Shown: one piece after another, positions 31,747-40,477 of the stretch
Position numbering within the stretch: the stretch's first letter is position 1
How the letters are laid out: every line of letters begins with the position of its first letter
NCBI GenBank assembly: GCA_035685445.1
Contig: DASSAK010000063.1
Location: 1-44,565 of the forward strand
Direction: 5' to 3'
Length of the DNA stretch: 44,565 bases
From: DRGT01 sp035685445
GTDB lineage: Archaea > Thermoproteota > Nitrososphaeria > Nitrososphaerales > Nitrosopumilaceae
Program-made: the position numbers and the translations under genes
The notes under the pieces: model-generated
Told to the model about the DNA's origin: nothing
The model's database searches: none
The model's input: the letters and a program-made list of their open reading frames with translations, nothing else

Positions 31747-32219
31747 AGTCAAATCTAATTTCAAAAAGTGAAACAAATGAGATGCTAAAAGATATTGCTA
31801 TTCAATGGAAAATTGATTTGCCTAAGATAAAAAATCTCAGAGTCCATTACATTACAGACGACGCACAGATAATCACAGCAAAAGATATTATGATTTTAAA
31901 AACTGGGAATACTCACCTGCCATTTCTTTCACAAGAAGAGCTTTTAGAAAAATTTCCATATGTGATGGTAGACATGGGAGCTGTCAAGTTTATGTGCAAT
32001 GGTGCAAATGTCATGCGGCCTGGAATTAGAAAATATTCTGAATTTGAAAAGGATCAAATAGTTTGTGTTATTGAAGAATCACAACACAAGTTTCTTGCGG
32101 TTGGAAAAGCAATGGTTCCAAGCTCAGAACTTGAAACAATGCAAAAAGGCGAAGTAGTAAAAAATTTACATTATATTTCTGATAAATTTTGGGAAATTGG
32201 GAAAACTATTTCAAACTAG
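31743..32219 (+). CDS. PUA-domain RNA-binding protein (MCT-1/Tma20-like)
   Basis: This 158-residue protein has a helical and strand N-terminal part followed by a PUA domain at about residues 75-150: FPYVMVDMGAVKFMCNGANV, MRPGIRKYSEFEKDQIVCVI and KFLAVGKAMVPSSEL. The layout matches archaeal relatives of MCT-1/Tma20 that act on ribosomes or RNA modification complexes. The start is TTG, overlapping the hom stop by four bases, so translation is coupled. It is convergent with the proteasome gene. Confidence 0.85.
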   Translation: MKSNLISKSETNEMLKDIAIQWKIDLPKIKNLRVHYITDDAQIITAKDIMILKTGNTHLPFLSQEELLEKFPYVMVDMGAVKFMCNGANVMRPGIRKYSEFEKDQIVCVIEESQHKFLAVGKAMVPSSELETMQKGEVVKNLHYISDKFWEIGKTISN

Positions 32220-32815
32220 TTTTCTTTCTCTGTGAATTCTTTAATTCCTTCATTGTTAATGACTAGAATATCAATTCCGTCACCACTAAAAGAGTCCCTC
32301 AATGTTGCTGATTTAACAGCTTTTTTTGCTAAATCAATTGCTTCTTGTTCAGTCATGTTTGCTTTGAATTGTGGATCCAACACTCCAAGTGCCATTTCAG
32401 CTCCTGTTCCAACAGCTGCATATTCATCTGGAAGAACTGAACCAAGTGGATCCAATGTATAAATCACTGGCTTGTCAACAACTCCGCCAACAATTACTTG
32501 TGTAAGTAATGGAAAGAATCTTCTTTCATACATCATATTTGACATCATCTTTGCAATAGTGTTTGGTGGAATCTCTCTTTTTAGTTCCATTTTTCTAATT
32601 TTTGCCAATGCTGCAATCTGCAATGACAGAATTTGCATATCGGCAACTAATCCTGCACAGGTAGCTCCAACCTTAGGGGTTAATGGAAAGGTCTTTTTTG
32701 TGGATTTGCTGACTAGAAAGTTGCCATAAGCGATTCTTTTTTCGCTCGCAAAAACTACGCCACCATCATATGTTATACCAACAGCGGTTGCTCCTGGCAT
32801 GTACATATACGACAT
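32216..32815 (-). CDS. psmB: Proteasome beta-type subunit, catalytic Thr replaced by Ala
   Basis: This 199-residue subunit of the 20S proteasome core starts with a short lead ending MPG, after which the mature protein would begin ATAVGITYDGG rather than the usual TTTVG. The catalytic Thr1 is thus Ala. Glu17 (ASEKR) and Lys33 (STKKTF) positions are kept, as are the C-terminal strand and helix (ALGVLDP, SFSGDGIDILVIN). Many crenarchaea and thaumarchaea have two beta paralogues, one inactive, forming a mixed ring. This gene fits the inactive type; the active copy should lie elsewhere. It is convergent with the PUA gene. Confidence 0.88.
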   Translation of the reverse strand: MSYMYMPGATAVGITYDGGVVFASEKRIAYGNFLVSKSTKKTFPLTPKVGATCAGLVADMQILSLQIAALAKIRKMELKREIPPNTIAKMMSNMMYERRFFPLLTQVIVGGVVDKPVIYTLDPLGSVLPDEYAAVGTGAEMALGVLDPQFKANMTEQEAIDLAKKAVKSATLRDSFSGDGIDILVINNEGIKEFTEKEN

Positions 32816-32858
32816 GTTTCAAATGGTTTCAGAGTACAATAAAGTCCTTTCTCCAAAA

Positions 32859-34220
32859 TTAGAGGCTATTTTTTGCAAACTTGTCCATAATCAGACAGAC
32901 ACATTTTGTGGTTTTTTTGAGCAGATCGATCCTTGCAAATTCATTTGGAGAGTGTATTCTTGCAAACATGTATGTGCTCCCAATGGAAATGCAAGGTGCC
33001 CCAAGAATTTTTACAAAAGAATGCATTGGTCCTGTTCCTGCGTTTGAAACATTAATGATAGATTTTCCATAAGATTCGTCAGCTGCTTGCTTTACATGTT
33101 TTACAAACGGATGTGATGGACTAATTCTTGCAGCCGCCTCACCGTGATATACTTTGATTTTCAAATCTCCAAAACCTTTTGTTTTTAGATGTTTTTTTAA
33201 TCGTTGAATCTGTTTTTTTGGATTCATCTCAGGAACTAGTCTGAAATCTATTTTTACTAATGCCTTGCCAGGCAACACAGTTTTTGCACCTTCGCCAGTG
33301 TATCCTGAAACAAAACCTGCAATATTGCATGTTGGACCGGCAACAAGTGCTTTTTTTGCATCCATTCCTTTTTTGTTTCCGACAAATGATTTTATTCCAA
33401 ACTCTTTTTTAAAATCAGAATCATCAAAAGGTTCTTGTTTAATCATTTCCAAATCATTTTTTGTTAATGGTTTGACTTCTTTGTACCAATCTTTAATCAA
33501 AATTTTTCCATTTGAATCCCTCAATGTTTTCACAGCTTCAACTAATCTCCATGCGGGATTTTTAATTAATACTGCAAGACTTGAATGTGCATCTCTAACG
33601 GATTCTTTTGCAATTAATTCTACAAACAGCAATCCTTTCATTCCTAATCCTACAATTGGGCGGTTTTTTGCATCAACATATCCAAATTCCCAAATAACAC
33701 CATCACAGGAAAATTTCTTTTTGAATTTTTTCAGATACCTGTCAATGTTGGGACTTCCTACCTCTTCTTCACCCTCTATCACAAATTTGATGTTACAGGG
33801 AACATCACCAGTTATCTTCAGATATGCTTCTACCGCCTTTATCCTAGTGATTAATTCGCCTTTGTCATCAGCAGAACCTCTTCCAAAAATCTTGTTCCCT
33901 TTGATTTTAGCACTAAATGGAGGAAAATCCCATAAATCAAATGGCTCAGCAGGTTGGACATCATAATGATTGTAAAATAGCAATGTTTTGTGGGGGTTTT
34001 TTTTAGATTTTATTTCACCATAAACTAGAGGTGGAATATTTTTTCCTAATCTTAGAAGTTGGGGCTTGATTCCGGATTTTTGTAGCATATTTTTTACAAG
34101 TTTTGCACATTCTTCAATTCCTTCATTTTTTGCTGAAACACTTGGTTGTCGAATTAATGTCTGGAGATCAGACACTAAATTGTTCATGTTAGAATCTACA
34201 TGAGATAGAATTTTTTTCAT
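32859..34220 (-). CDS. M20-family metallopeptidase (dipeptidase/deacylase)
   Basis: This 453-residue protein has the binuclear zinc ligands in order: HYDVQPAEPFDLW (His plus Asp), GRGSADDKGELI (Asp bridging), EGEEEVGS (Glu pair) and a C-terminal TGPMHSFV (His). A dimerisation domain occupies roughly residues 190-310. The family includes carboxypeptidases, dipeptidases and N-acyl-amino-acid deacylases; peptide hydrolysis is likely but the substrate is unassigned. It overlaps the upstream nnrD gene by four bases and may help reuse peptides from proteasome action, an inference from context only. Confidence 0.9.
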   Translation of the reverse strand: MKKILSHVDSNMNNLVSDLQTLIRQPSVSAKNEGIEECAKLVKNMLQKSGIKPQLLRLGKNIPPLVYGEIKSKKNPHKTLLFYNHYDVQPAEPFDLWDFPPFSAKIKGNKIFGRGSADDKGELITRIKAVEAYLKITGDVPCNIKFVIEGEEEVGSPNIDRYLKKFKKKFSCDGVIWEFGYVDAKNRPIVGLGMKGLLFVELIAKESVRDAHSSLAVLIKNPAWRLVEAVKTLRDSNGKILIKDWYKEVKPLTKNDLEMIKQEPFDDSDFKKEFGIKSFVGNKKGMDAKKALVAGPTCNIAGFVSGYTGEGAKTVLPGKALVKIDFRLVPEMNPKKQIQRLKKHLKTKGFGDLKIKVYHGEAAARISPSHPFVKHVKQAADESYGKSIINVSNAGTGPMHSFVKILGAPCISIGSTYMFARIHSPNEFARIDLLKKTTKCVCLIMDKFAKNSL

Positions 34221-35080
34221 TTTATTTTATCAAAGGGTTTCATTACTTGTGGAATTGCATCAATGAGATCCATTGATGTCATGTGTAAGCCTAATTTCTT
34301 TTGAACAAATTTTCCTGCCAAGCCATTAATGTATGTGGCAGCAGCTGCCGATTCTAAGGCATTTCTATTTTTTGATAAAATTCCAGCTACCAATCCTGAT
34401 AAAACATCACCAGTTCCACCTACAGTCATTGAAGGAATTTTTTTTGAGAACAGATATGTGGTTTGGCCATCAGATACAACATCGGTTTGACCTTTAAGGA
34501 GAATTGTAACACCGTGTTGTTTTGCAAACTTTTCAACAGTTGAAATTCTTTGCTTTTGGTTTTCTGGGGAAGCAACACCAAATAATCTTTTAAATTCACC
34601 TGCATGTGGCGTAACAACAGAGTTTTTGTTTGAAATTATTGGCAAGATATCAGAGATCAACGCGCTTGCATCCAAAGATACTCGGACATCTTTTTTAATT
34701 AATGATTTTACAAGAATTTCTAATGCAGTTTTGTCGGCAACTGCAAGACCCATTCCAATTGTGGCAGAATCCAAATTTTTTGGGATTGCTCCAAGCAGTT
34801 TTGATACTGCGCCTCTGGTAAGTTTTTGATCAACTAGTGGGAGCACTATAAGATTTGGTGAAACTGATCTTGTTGATTGAGCGTTAATTTTAGGAATTGA
34901 GGTATACACAAGGTCAGTTCCTGACCTCAAAGCAGCTAATGATGAAAGTATTGGTGCGCCATGATAGATGTAACTTCCCCCTACAACCAACACTGTGCCA
35001 TTATCTCCTTTGCGAGAATTTGCTTTTCTAGCAGGAATGAATTTTTTTACAATTGCGGTCTGCAGTGTTTTTGTGACCAT
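34217..35080 (-). CDS. nnrD: ADP/ATP-dependent NAD(P)H-hydrate dehydratase
   Basis: This 287-residue enzyme repairs hydrated NAD(P)H. The ribokinase-like fold is shown by GDNGTVLVVGGSYIYHGAPI, VVTPHAGEFKRLFG, VTILLKGQTDVVSDG and the GGTGDVLSGLVAGILS motif (catalytic Asp, anion hole). It has only the dehydratase domain, without the NnrE epimerase part seen in the bifunctional form. It is in a tight run with the M20 gene (four-base overlap) and trmI. Confidence 0.92.
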   Translation of the reverse strand: MVTKTLQTAIVKKFIPARKANSRKGDNGTVLVVGGSYIYHGAPILSSLAALRSGTDLVYTSIPKINAQSTRSVSPNLIVLPLVDQKLTRGAVSKLLGAIPKNLDSATIGMGLAVADKTALEILVKSLIKKDVRVSLDASALISDILPIISNKNSVVTPHAGEFKRLFGVASPENQKQRISTVEKFAKQHGVTILLKGQTDVVSDGQTTYLFSKKIPSMTVGGTGDVLSGLVAGILSKNRNALESAAAATYINGLAGKFVQKKLGLHMTSMDLIDAIPQVMKPFDKIK

Positions 35081-35118
35081 GGTTAATGCTTCTATTTCAG
35101 ATGAATAAATCTTGTTTG

Positions 35119-35934
35119 CTATGTTTTCTTTGATTTTTTCTTTCTAGTAGATTTTCTATCAAAAAATGCTTTTCTTGCAAAACACAGGTAAGTTGTATGC
35201 CCTATTCCTTGAAAGGAGTGTCTAGTTTTTCCTTCTCTAGCATCAATAGTTCTCAGAATATTTTCAGTGCATTCAATGTCGGTAAATTCGTTTTGTACTA
35301 GAGAAGAAACTAGTTTTTCTAGCTGATTCATTGTAGGGCATATTGAAACTACACTTCCACTTCCTTTGAGCATTTTTCGTGCTTGTTCCACAACAGTCCA
35401 GGGATCACCTAAATCAATAATCACTACATCAACATCTTTAATTGGAATTTTTTTTGCAGTTTTTAAATCAAGTTTTTTCATTGTAATGTGTTTTTCCATT
35501 CCAATTTTTTTGATGTTTTTTTCTGCAATTTTCATAAATTCTTTGTCAACATCAAATGTGTAGACGTGTCCTTTTGGTTTCACAATGCTTGCAACAAAGG
35601 TTGTTAATGAAGCACTTCCTGTGCCTATCTCTACTATTTTTTGACCACTTTGAATGCCAGTTCTAGCTATGATATATCCTAAATCTTTTGGATATACAAT
35701 TTGTGTGCCGTGTTGAATTTTTGAAATGTAATCATAAGTAGTTGGTTCTAACAAATAGATGTACTTGTCTTTGTTTGTAATAATTCTTGAGCCAAACTCT
35801 TTTCCAATTGCATCAGCATGTCTAATTACACCGATGTGAGTATGAAGTGTTTCATTTTTTGAGATTTTTTGAAGCCATTTTTTTGAACTGTTATAATAGA
35901 ACAAAACATACGAGTTCGTTTTTATTTTACTCAC
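35119..35934 (-). CDS. trmI: tRNA (adenine-N1)-methyltransferase TrmI
   Basis: This 271-residue enzyme methylates A57/A58 in the tRNA T-loop with SAM. After an N-terminal OB-like strand domain (FGSRIITNKDKYIYLLEP) comes the cofactor motif KIVEIGTGSASLTTF, then HVYTFDVDKEFMKIAEKN, VVIIDLGDPWTVVEQARK and the cap SICPTMNQLEKLV. The start is GTG. The C-terminal RKSTRKKKSKKT is a basic tail that may contact tRNA. It follows argS by 42 bases, so translation-related genes are grouped. Confidence 0.95.
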   Translation of the reverse strand: MSKIKTNSYVLFYYNSSKKWLQKISKNETLHTHIGVIRHADAIGKEFGSRIITNKDKYIYLLEPTTYDYISKIQHGTQIVYPKDLGYIIARTGIQSGQKIVEIGTGSASLTTFVASIVKPKGHVYTFDVDKEFMKIAEKNIKKIGMEKHITMKKLDLKTAKKIPIKDVDVVIIDLGDPWTVVEQARKMLKGSGSVVSICPTMNQLEKLVSSLVQNEFTDIECTENILRTIDAREGKTRHSFQGIGHTTYLCFARKAFFDRKSTRKKKSKKT

Positions 35935-35976
35935 GGTGGTTGCATAAACTGTTATAGATAAAAGTCTACTTTCAAA

Positions 35977-37860
35977 TCACATGCGTTCTGGTGATGGAAT
36001 GCCTAAAAGATTCAATGCCTTTTCTAATGTTGATTTGAATGATGAAACTAAACATAATCTAGCATTTGTGAGTGATTTATCTCCAGAATCAATTACTTTA
36101 ACATGTTCATAAAAGGCATTAAATGACACAGCCAAATTGTAGCAATATTTTGCAATTACTTTGGGTGAAAAATTATTTGCAGAGTCTTGTACCTGAATCC
36201 CAAATAATCCAATCGTCTTAACTAATTCAGCCTCAAACTCATTGTTTAGCAGATTAAATGATACATCAAAGTTTGGAGAGACGCTAGCCTTTTCTAAAAT
36301 TCTAGTAGCTCGCGCACCAGTATATTGAATGTAGGGGGCAGTATCACCTTCAAGGTTTAATGATTTTGTAAGATCAAATGTAATTATTTTATCCAGATCT
36401 GGTTTTATCATTTCATATCGTAGTGTTCCAACTGCAACCTGATGAGCTATATTTTGAACTTCGTCATCTTTCATTTCTTGATTTCGTTTTTTTGTTTCGT
36501 GGATGGTTTTTGATTTTAGCACATCATATACCGAATCAGCATTTACATACAGTCCTTTTCTGCCAGACATTTGAGCTTGTTTTCCCCCAGTATCCATTCC
36601 CAATTGTTTTGCAGTATCGGGACTTAAGGTAACTGATTCGTATGACAAATGAATATACGAATCTTGGTCTGAAGTGAATTTTGACATTATTTCAGTAACA
36701 ATTTTTTGTAGTCTTGATTGTCTTGAATCAATAACTGTGATAACCTTGTTTGCAGTAAAGTTTTGTTTTGGTTCAGAAGTTTTTTCTAAAGTTGTTTGCC
36801 ATAAAGTTCTGTTAGGCTGATTATGTTCATATTTTTTATAATTAAATGGATCATCTAACAAACCTAGTTTAAAAGCAGCATATGGAATATCCTTTGCAAT
36901 ATAGGTTGCAGTACCGTTGCTTCTAACTACTACTTTATTTTCTTCTTTTCCCTTACCACGAATTACCCAGCAATCTTGATTTTTCCCTTCAGTTTCAAAT
37001 TCTAGAAGGTTCATCTCTTTTAGTTTTTCAAAAATTTTTTCCCAAAGCCCAGAATGAATAATTTCAGATTCAAAATTTAGGCAATCATAAGTTACTCCAA
37101 GATTCCAACATGTTTCTAATTGACATGCGAGAACCCTTTTTGTAATTGAGTTTGCAAATTTTGAGATTTCCGAAGATGAATTTTCTATTTCTTCAAGAAC
37201 TTTCTTTCTTGTTTCTTGAAGATTTGGCTCTACTTCATATTTTTCTGAGGTTTTTACATAAACTTCATCTCCACAATAATGGTCGAATTTCTGACCTGGG
37301 GGAGGAGTTTCTGAAAATCCTAGATGTTTGAATCCAACAACAATATCTGCAACTTGAAGACCAGAATCATCAACATAATTCAAAATTTTAACGTCAAAAT
37401 TTGCTTTCTGTAATATTCGCGCAATAGTGTCACCAATTATGATATTTCGAACATGGCCAATATGTATTGCCTTGTTAGGGTTAACACTAGTGTGTTCTAC
37501 AACAATTCTTGATTTTTGTCCAATGTCAACTGTACCATAATCATCTTCAATGGAATTTTTTATTACTAATTCAGTAAATTTTGTCATATTTACAAAGAAA
37601 TTCAAATTTCCAGATGGATGTGCTTCTACTTTAGACACCATATCAGTAAGATGTTTTTGATAATTTTCAGAAATTGTTTGTGCAATTTCATATGGTTTTT
37701 TCTTTAAAGATTTAGCAAGTAAAAAACAAACATTACACGATACATCACCAAATCCTTTCTTTGAGGGTTCTACTGTAAAAGAAACTAAAGGATAGTCAAG
37801 TTCTTTCAAGCATTTGTTTACCTTTGATGTGATTTCATCAAGCAATACTTGAAATGCCAA
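35977..37860 (-). CDS. argS: Arginyl-tRNA synthetase
   Basis: This 627-residue class I synthetase has the N-terminal Add1 domain, then TSVNPNKAIHIGHVRN (HIGH signature), the MSGRKG variant of KMSKS near residue 430, and a DALR anticodon-binding domain (VSFNAFYEHVKVIDSG, ending NLLGIPSPERM). All parts are in the usual order. The start is TTG (37858-37860), two bases after the upstream phosphatase stop, implying co-translation. Confidence 0.96.
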   Translation of the reverse strand: MAFQVLLDEITSKVNKCLKELDYPLVSFTVEPSKKGFGDVSCNVCFLLAKSLKKKPYEIAQTISENYQKHLTDMVSKVEAHPSGNLNFFVNMTKFTELVIKNSIEDDYGTVDIGQKSRIVVEHTSVNPNKAIHIGHVRNIIIGDTIARILQKANFDVKILNYVDDSGLQVADIVVGFKHLGFSETPPPGQKFDHYCGDEVYVKTSEKYEVEPNLQETRKKVLEEIENSSSEISKFANSITKRVLACQLETCWNLGVTYDCLNFESEIIHSGLWEKIFEKLKEMNLLEFETEGKNQDCWVIRGKGKEENKVVVRSNGTATYIAKDIPYAAFKLGLLDDPFNYKKYEHNQPNRTLWQTTLEKTSEPKQNFTANKVITVIDSRQSRLQKIVTEIMSKFTSDQDSYIHLSYESVTLSPDTAKQLGMDTGGKQAQMSGRKGLYVNADSVYDVLKSKTIHETKKRNQEMKDDEVQNIAHQVAVGTLRYEMIKPDLDKIITFDLTKSLNLEGDTAPYIQYTGARATRILEKASVSPNFDVSFNLLNNEFEAELVKTIGLFGIQVQDSANNFSPKVIAKYCYNLAVSFNAFYEHVKVIDSGDKSLTNARLCLVSSFKSTLEKALNLLGIPSPERM

Positions 37861-37862
37861 TA

Positions 37863-38558
37863 CTATACCTCAGAGAGTTTTGGAGCAAGTTTGTCTAATG
37901 CCTCAATTACACCATCACCGGATTTAGCCGAAACACTGAAGGTTGCTTGTGATTGAACAGATTCAAATGCATTTCCCAAGGCAATACTAGTTTTTGCTAT
38001 CTTAAATAATGGAACATCTGTTTCGCTATCTCCAATTGCGATCACATCATTTTTAGAAACTGACAACATTTTCATAACTTTCTCAAATCCATGACCCTTG
38101 TTTATGCCACTTGAGTTAATATGAAATGCGTATTGACTGTCTGATAATCCAACATTAAGATTATTTTCTGATATAATTTTTTTTGCAACATCAATATCGA
38201 AGGTTCTTTCTAAAACAACCTCAGTCAGTCTTGGAAACACAGGTTTTTCTTTGACATTATCTATTTTTGATTTCATAAGTTCAAATGCTGCAATACATTC
38301 TTCTTTGTTTCCAAGTAATTTGTGTTCATTTGGCCCTAGTGTAATGCACCCTCCATTTTCCCCAACTGCAATATTTGTAGTACCGCCAAATACTGATAGT
38401 AAATATCCTTCAACAGACGAACGACCTGAAACAAAAATAACATTGTGCCCAATGTTTTTCAAATGTCTTAGTGCAGCTAATGCATCTAGATGAATTCTTC
38501 CGACGCCGTTTTCAGTAATTGTTCCATCAATATCTACTGCGAATGTTTTTTGTTTCAT
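37863..38558 (-). CDS. Phosphoglycolate phosphatase (archaeal HAD type)
   Basis: This 231-residue haloacid-dehalogenase hydrolase has motif I FAVDIDGTITENG, motif II VIFVSGRSS, motif III Lys near residue 160 and motif IV IAIGDSETDVPLF. The type-C2 cap between residues about 85-155 matches the archaeal TA0175-like phosphoglycolate phosphatases. These remove phosphoglycolate or related by-products. It is the first gene in the minus-strand run before argS. Confidence 0.9.
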   Translation of the reverse strand: MKQKTFAVDIDGTITENGVGRIHLDALAALRHLKNIGHNVIFVSGRSSVEGYLLSVFGGTTNIAVGENGGCITLGPNEHKLLGNKEECIAAFELMKSKIDNVKEKPVFPRLTEVVLERTFDIDVAKKIISENNLNVGLSDSQYAFHINSSGINKGHGFEKVMKMLSVSKNDVIAIGDSETDVPLFKIAKTSIALGNAFESVQSQATFSVSAKSGDGVIEALDKLAPKLSEV

Positions 38559-38623
38559 AATTTAACTATTAAAAACCAGATAATAATTGCTACTAAATCA
38601 AAATGAAGAAGGTAGATTAGGGT

Positions 38624-38863
38624 ATGTATCGCATAATTTTTGTGGTAAAAAAAGGAAAGATAGAAGAAATCTTTAGTAAAGCGCAATTCGGCGATAACCC
38701 AAATAATTACAGGGTTTTTTTTAGAGATTTTGATAAGATAAGAGAGATAGCACTGCCAGATTTTATTGCTGAATCTAAAAATTTTGAAACAATACCTATT
38801 ACTAGAATTGAAATGATCAAAAAAGATGATAAGATTCTATTTAAAAAACAAAATACGAGGTGA
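38624..38863 (+). CDS. Small hypothetical protein
   Basis: This 79-residue basic soluble protein begins MYRIIFVVKKGKIEEIFSKA and ends ILFKKQNTR. It is strand-rich at the N-terminus and helical in the middle, with no Cys or membrane segment. It is six bases before the DRG GTPase and likely co-transcribed; a role near translation or ribosomes is only a context inference. Confidence 0.72.
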   Translation: MYRIIFVVKKGKIEEIFSKAQFGDNPNNYRVFFRDFDKIREIALPDFIAESKNFETIPITRIEMIKKDDKILFKKQNTR

Positions 38864-38868
38864 TATAG

Positions 38869-39975
38869 TTGGGAATTCCAGAAAAAATTAAAGCAATACA
38901 AGATGAAATGGCTAGAACCCAGATCAATAAAGCTACTGAACATCATCTAGGTTTACTTAGAGCAAAAATTGCAAAGCTAAAACGAGAACAAGAAGAAGGA
39001 AAATCTAAGAAAGGCGCAAAGACAGATGGGTTCGATGTTAAAAGAAGCGGGGATGCAACAGTTGTATTCATCGGTTTTCCAAGCGTGGGAAAATCTACAT
39101 TACTTAACAAATTAACTGGAGCGAGATCAACTGTTGGTGCATTTCAATTTACAACATTAACAGTTGTTCCAGGCATGATGGAGTATAGAGGTGCAAGAAT
39201 TCAACTATTGGATCTGCCAGGAATCATCAAGGGAGCATCATCAGGTAAAGGGTTAGGAAAACGAATTTTGTCTGTTGCAAGAAATGCGGATTTGGTGCTT
39301 TTGATGCTCGATGTATTTCAGCCCTACCATGAAGATGTACTTGTAAACGAATTGGCAAACATAGGGATTAGACTCAATCAAAAACCCCCAAACATCGTTA
39401 TTGAAAAAACTACAACAGGTGGAATTGCTGTTGCCCAGCAAGTAAAACTAACAAAAATGAGTGAGAGTTTACTAAAAGATATCCTAAGAGTATATGGAAT
39501 AAACAATGCCCGGGTTGTGATTAGAGAGGATCTTACAGATGAGCAATTAATTGATTTTATTTCTGGAAACAAAAGCTATGCAGATGCCATTACCATAATT
39601 AACAAAATTGATTTGGTCGATAAGAAATTTCTCAAACAACTAAGAACAAAAATAAAATCAGAATTTATCGAAGTGTCTGCTGATTCTGGGATAAATATTG
39701 ATGAACTCAAAGACAAAATCTATGACAAACTCAAATTCATGAGAGTTTACATGAGACCAAAAGGAGGAGAAACCGATTTTAAAGAACCATTAATTGCAAG
39801 AGCAGACTCTACAATAGGAGAAATATGTGACAAGCTACATAGAAGATTAAGAAAAGAGTTTCGATATGCTCTGGTTTGGGGAAAAAGTGTCAAGTTTGGT
39901 GGACAAAGGGTTGGCATTAATCATGTTTTACAAGATGAAGATGTCTTGACAATAATAAAATCACGTGGAGTCTAA
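38869..39975 (+). CDS. DRG-family GTP-binding protein with TGS domain
   Basis: This 368-residue Obg/DRG-like GTPase has G1 VFIGFPSVGKSTLLNKL, G2 threonine in TTLTVVPG, G3 LLDLPGIIKG and G4 INKIDLVD. It has the DRG-specific insert around residues 160-210 and a TGS domain at the C-terminus (about 295-368; LVWGKSVKFGGQRVGINH). DRG proteins associate with ribosomes and help resolve stalled elongation. The start is TTG 38869. The small gene at 38624 lies six bases before it and a zinc ribbon 34 bases after. Confidence 0.95.
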   Translation: MGIPEKIKAIQDEMARTQINKATEHHLGLLRAKIAKLKREQEEGKSKKGAKTDGFDVKRSGDATVVFIGFPSVGKSTLLNKLTGARSTVGAFQFTTLTVVPGMMEYRGARIQLLDLPGIIKGASSGKGLGKRILSVARNADLVLLMLDVFQPYHEDVLVNELANIGIRLNQKPPNIVIEKTTTGGIAVAQQVKLTKMSESLLKDILRVYGINNARVVIREDLTDEQLIDFISGNKSYADAITIINKIDLVDKKFLKQLRTKIKSEFIEVSADSGINIDELKDKIYDKLKFMRVYMRPKGGETDFKEPLIARADSTIGEICDKLHRRLRKEFRYALVWGKSVKFGGQRVGINHVLQDEDVLTIIKSRGV

Positions 39976-40009
39976 CAAAAATTTTTGACTATGTAAAGGT
40001 TGTAAAAAC

Positions 40010-40186
40010 ATGGATCAGGATTTTGAATATAGATGGTGCAAATTCTGCATGACAAAAACAAAACAAGAAATTATTTTTCTTCCAAAAATTCCTACATACA
40101 AGCGTAGAAGACAATACAAATGCACAATTTGCGGAAATAAAGTTTGGTTGCAAGGAAGAAGACCATCAGCTGAAAGTGTATATTGA
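40010..40186 (+). CDS. Zinc-ribbon microprotein (58 aa)
   Basis: This 58-residue protein has WCKFCMTKTKQEIIF near the start and YKCTICGNKVWLQGRR in the second half: two CxxC knuckles about 30 residues apart around a basic middle (PTYKRRRQ). The fold is a zinc ribbon with a strongly basic face, as in ribosome- or RNA-binding ribbons. It follows the DRG gene by 34 bases with a weak purine-rich site. Function unknown; co-expression with DRG suggests translation. Confidence 0.75.
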   Translation: MDQDFEYRWCKFCMTKTKQEIIFLPKIPTYKRRRQYKCTICGNKVWLQGRRPSAESVY

Positions 40187-40225
40187 AAATTTTCCGATCA
40201 AAATTTAAAATTTTTGAAAAAATTC

Positions 40226-40236
40226 GTTTATAATTT
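40226..40236 (+). promoter_or_regulatory. Putative TATA box for protamine-like gene
   Basis: gtttataattt would start a transcript near 40257, leaving a leader of about 45 bases before the ATG at 40302. There is a competing ATG at 40282 in another frame. Confidence 0.4.
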
Positions 40237-40301
40237 GTTATCACTTTGTATAATTTTTTTCATTGTAACCATAGAAAAATAATGACAATTACGTTTGGGC
40301 A

Positions 40302-40403
40302 ATGGCTGCAAGAAGAAAAGCTGCTGGTAAACGAAGAACTGGTGGAAAAAGAAGAAAAGCTGCTGGTAAACGAAGAGGCGGCGCTAAACGCAGAAGACGA
40401 TAG
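40302..40403 (+). CDS. Protamine-like Arg/Lys microprotein (33 aa)
   Basis: Of 33 residues, 18 are Arg or Lys and most others Ala or Gly. RRKAAGKRR occurs at residues 4-12 and again at 17-25, and the end is GGAKRRRR. The repeat is exact at the DNA level over 27 bases (40311-40337 and 40350-40376), so the gene grew by a tandem-type duplication. It would bind DNA or RNA as an unstructured polycation. Another longer reading frame through the region (40246-40461) is an overlap shadow. Whether it is a nucleoid protein, a ribosomal extension or an RNA chaperone is unknown. Confidence 0.68.
   Translation: MAARRKAAGKRRTGGKRRKAAGKRRGGAKRRRR
40311..40376 (+). repeat. Perfect 27-bp direct repeat inside protamine-like gene
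   Basis: Copies at 40311-40337 and 40350-40376 are identical, 12 bases apart, and in frame, each coding RRKAAGKRR. Perfect identity including synonymous positions points to recent duplication. Confidence 0.85.
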
Positions 40404-40477
40404 ATTCGTCAAAAAATTTACAATCGTCAACACGATTGGCGATTTGTATTCCTTTTTCTAAATGAATTTTTAGTAAT

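Noticed and set aside
40246..40461. 71-residue plus-strand frame
   Set aside because: It overlaps the protamine-like gene in another frame; its repeats are a shadow of the 27-bp duplication.
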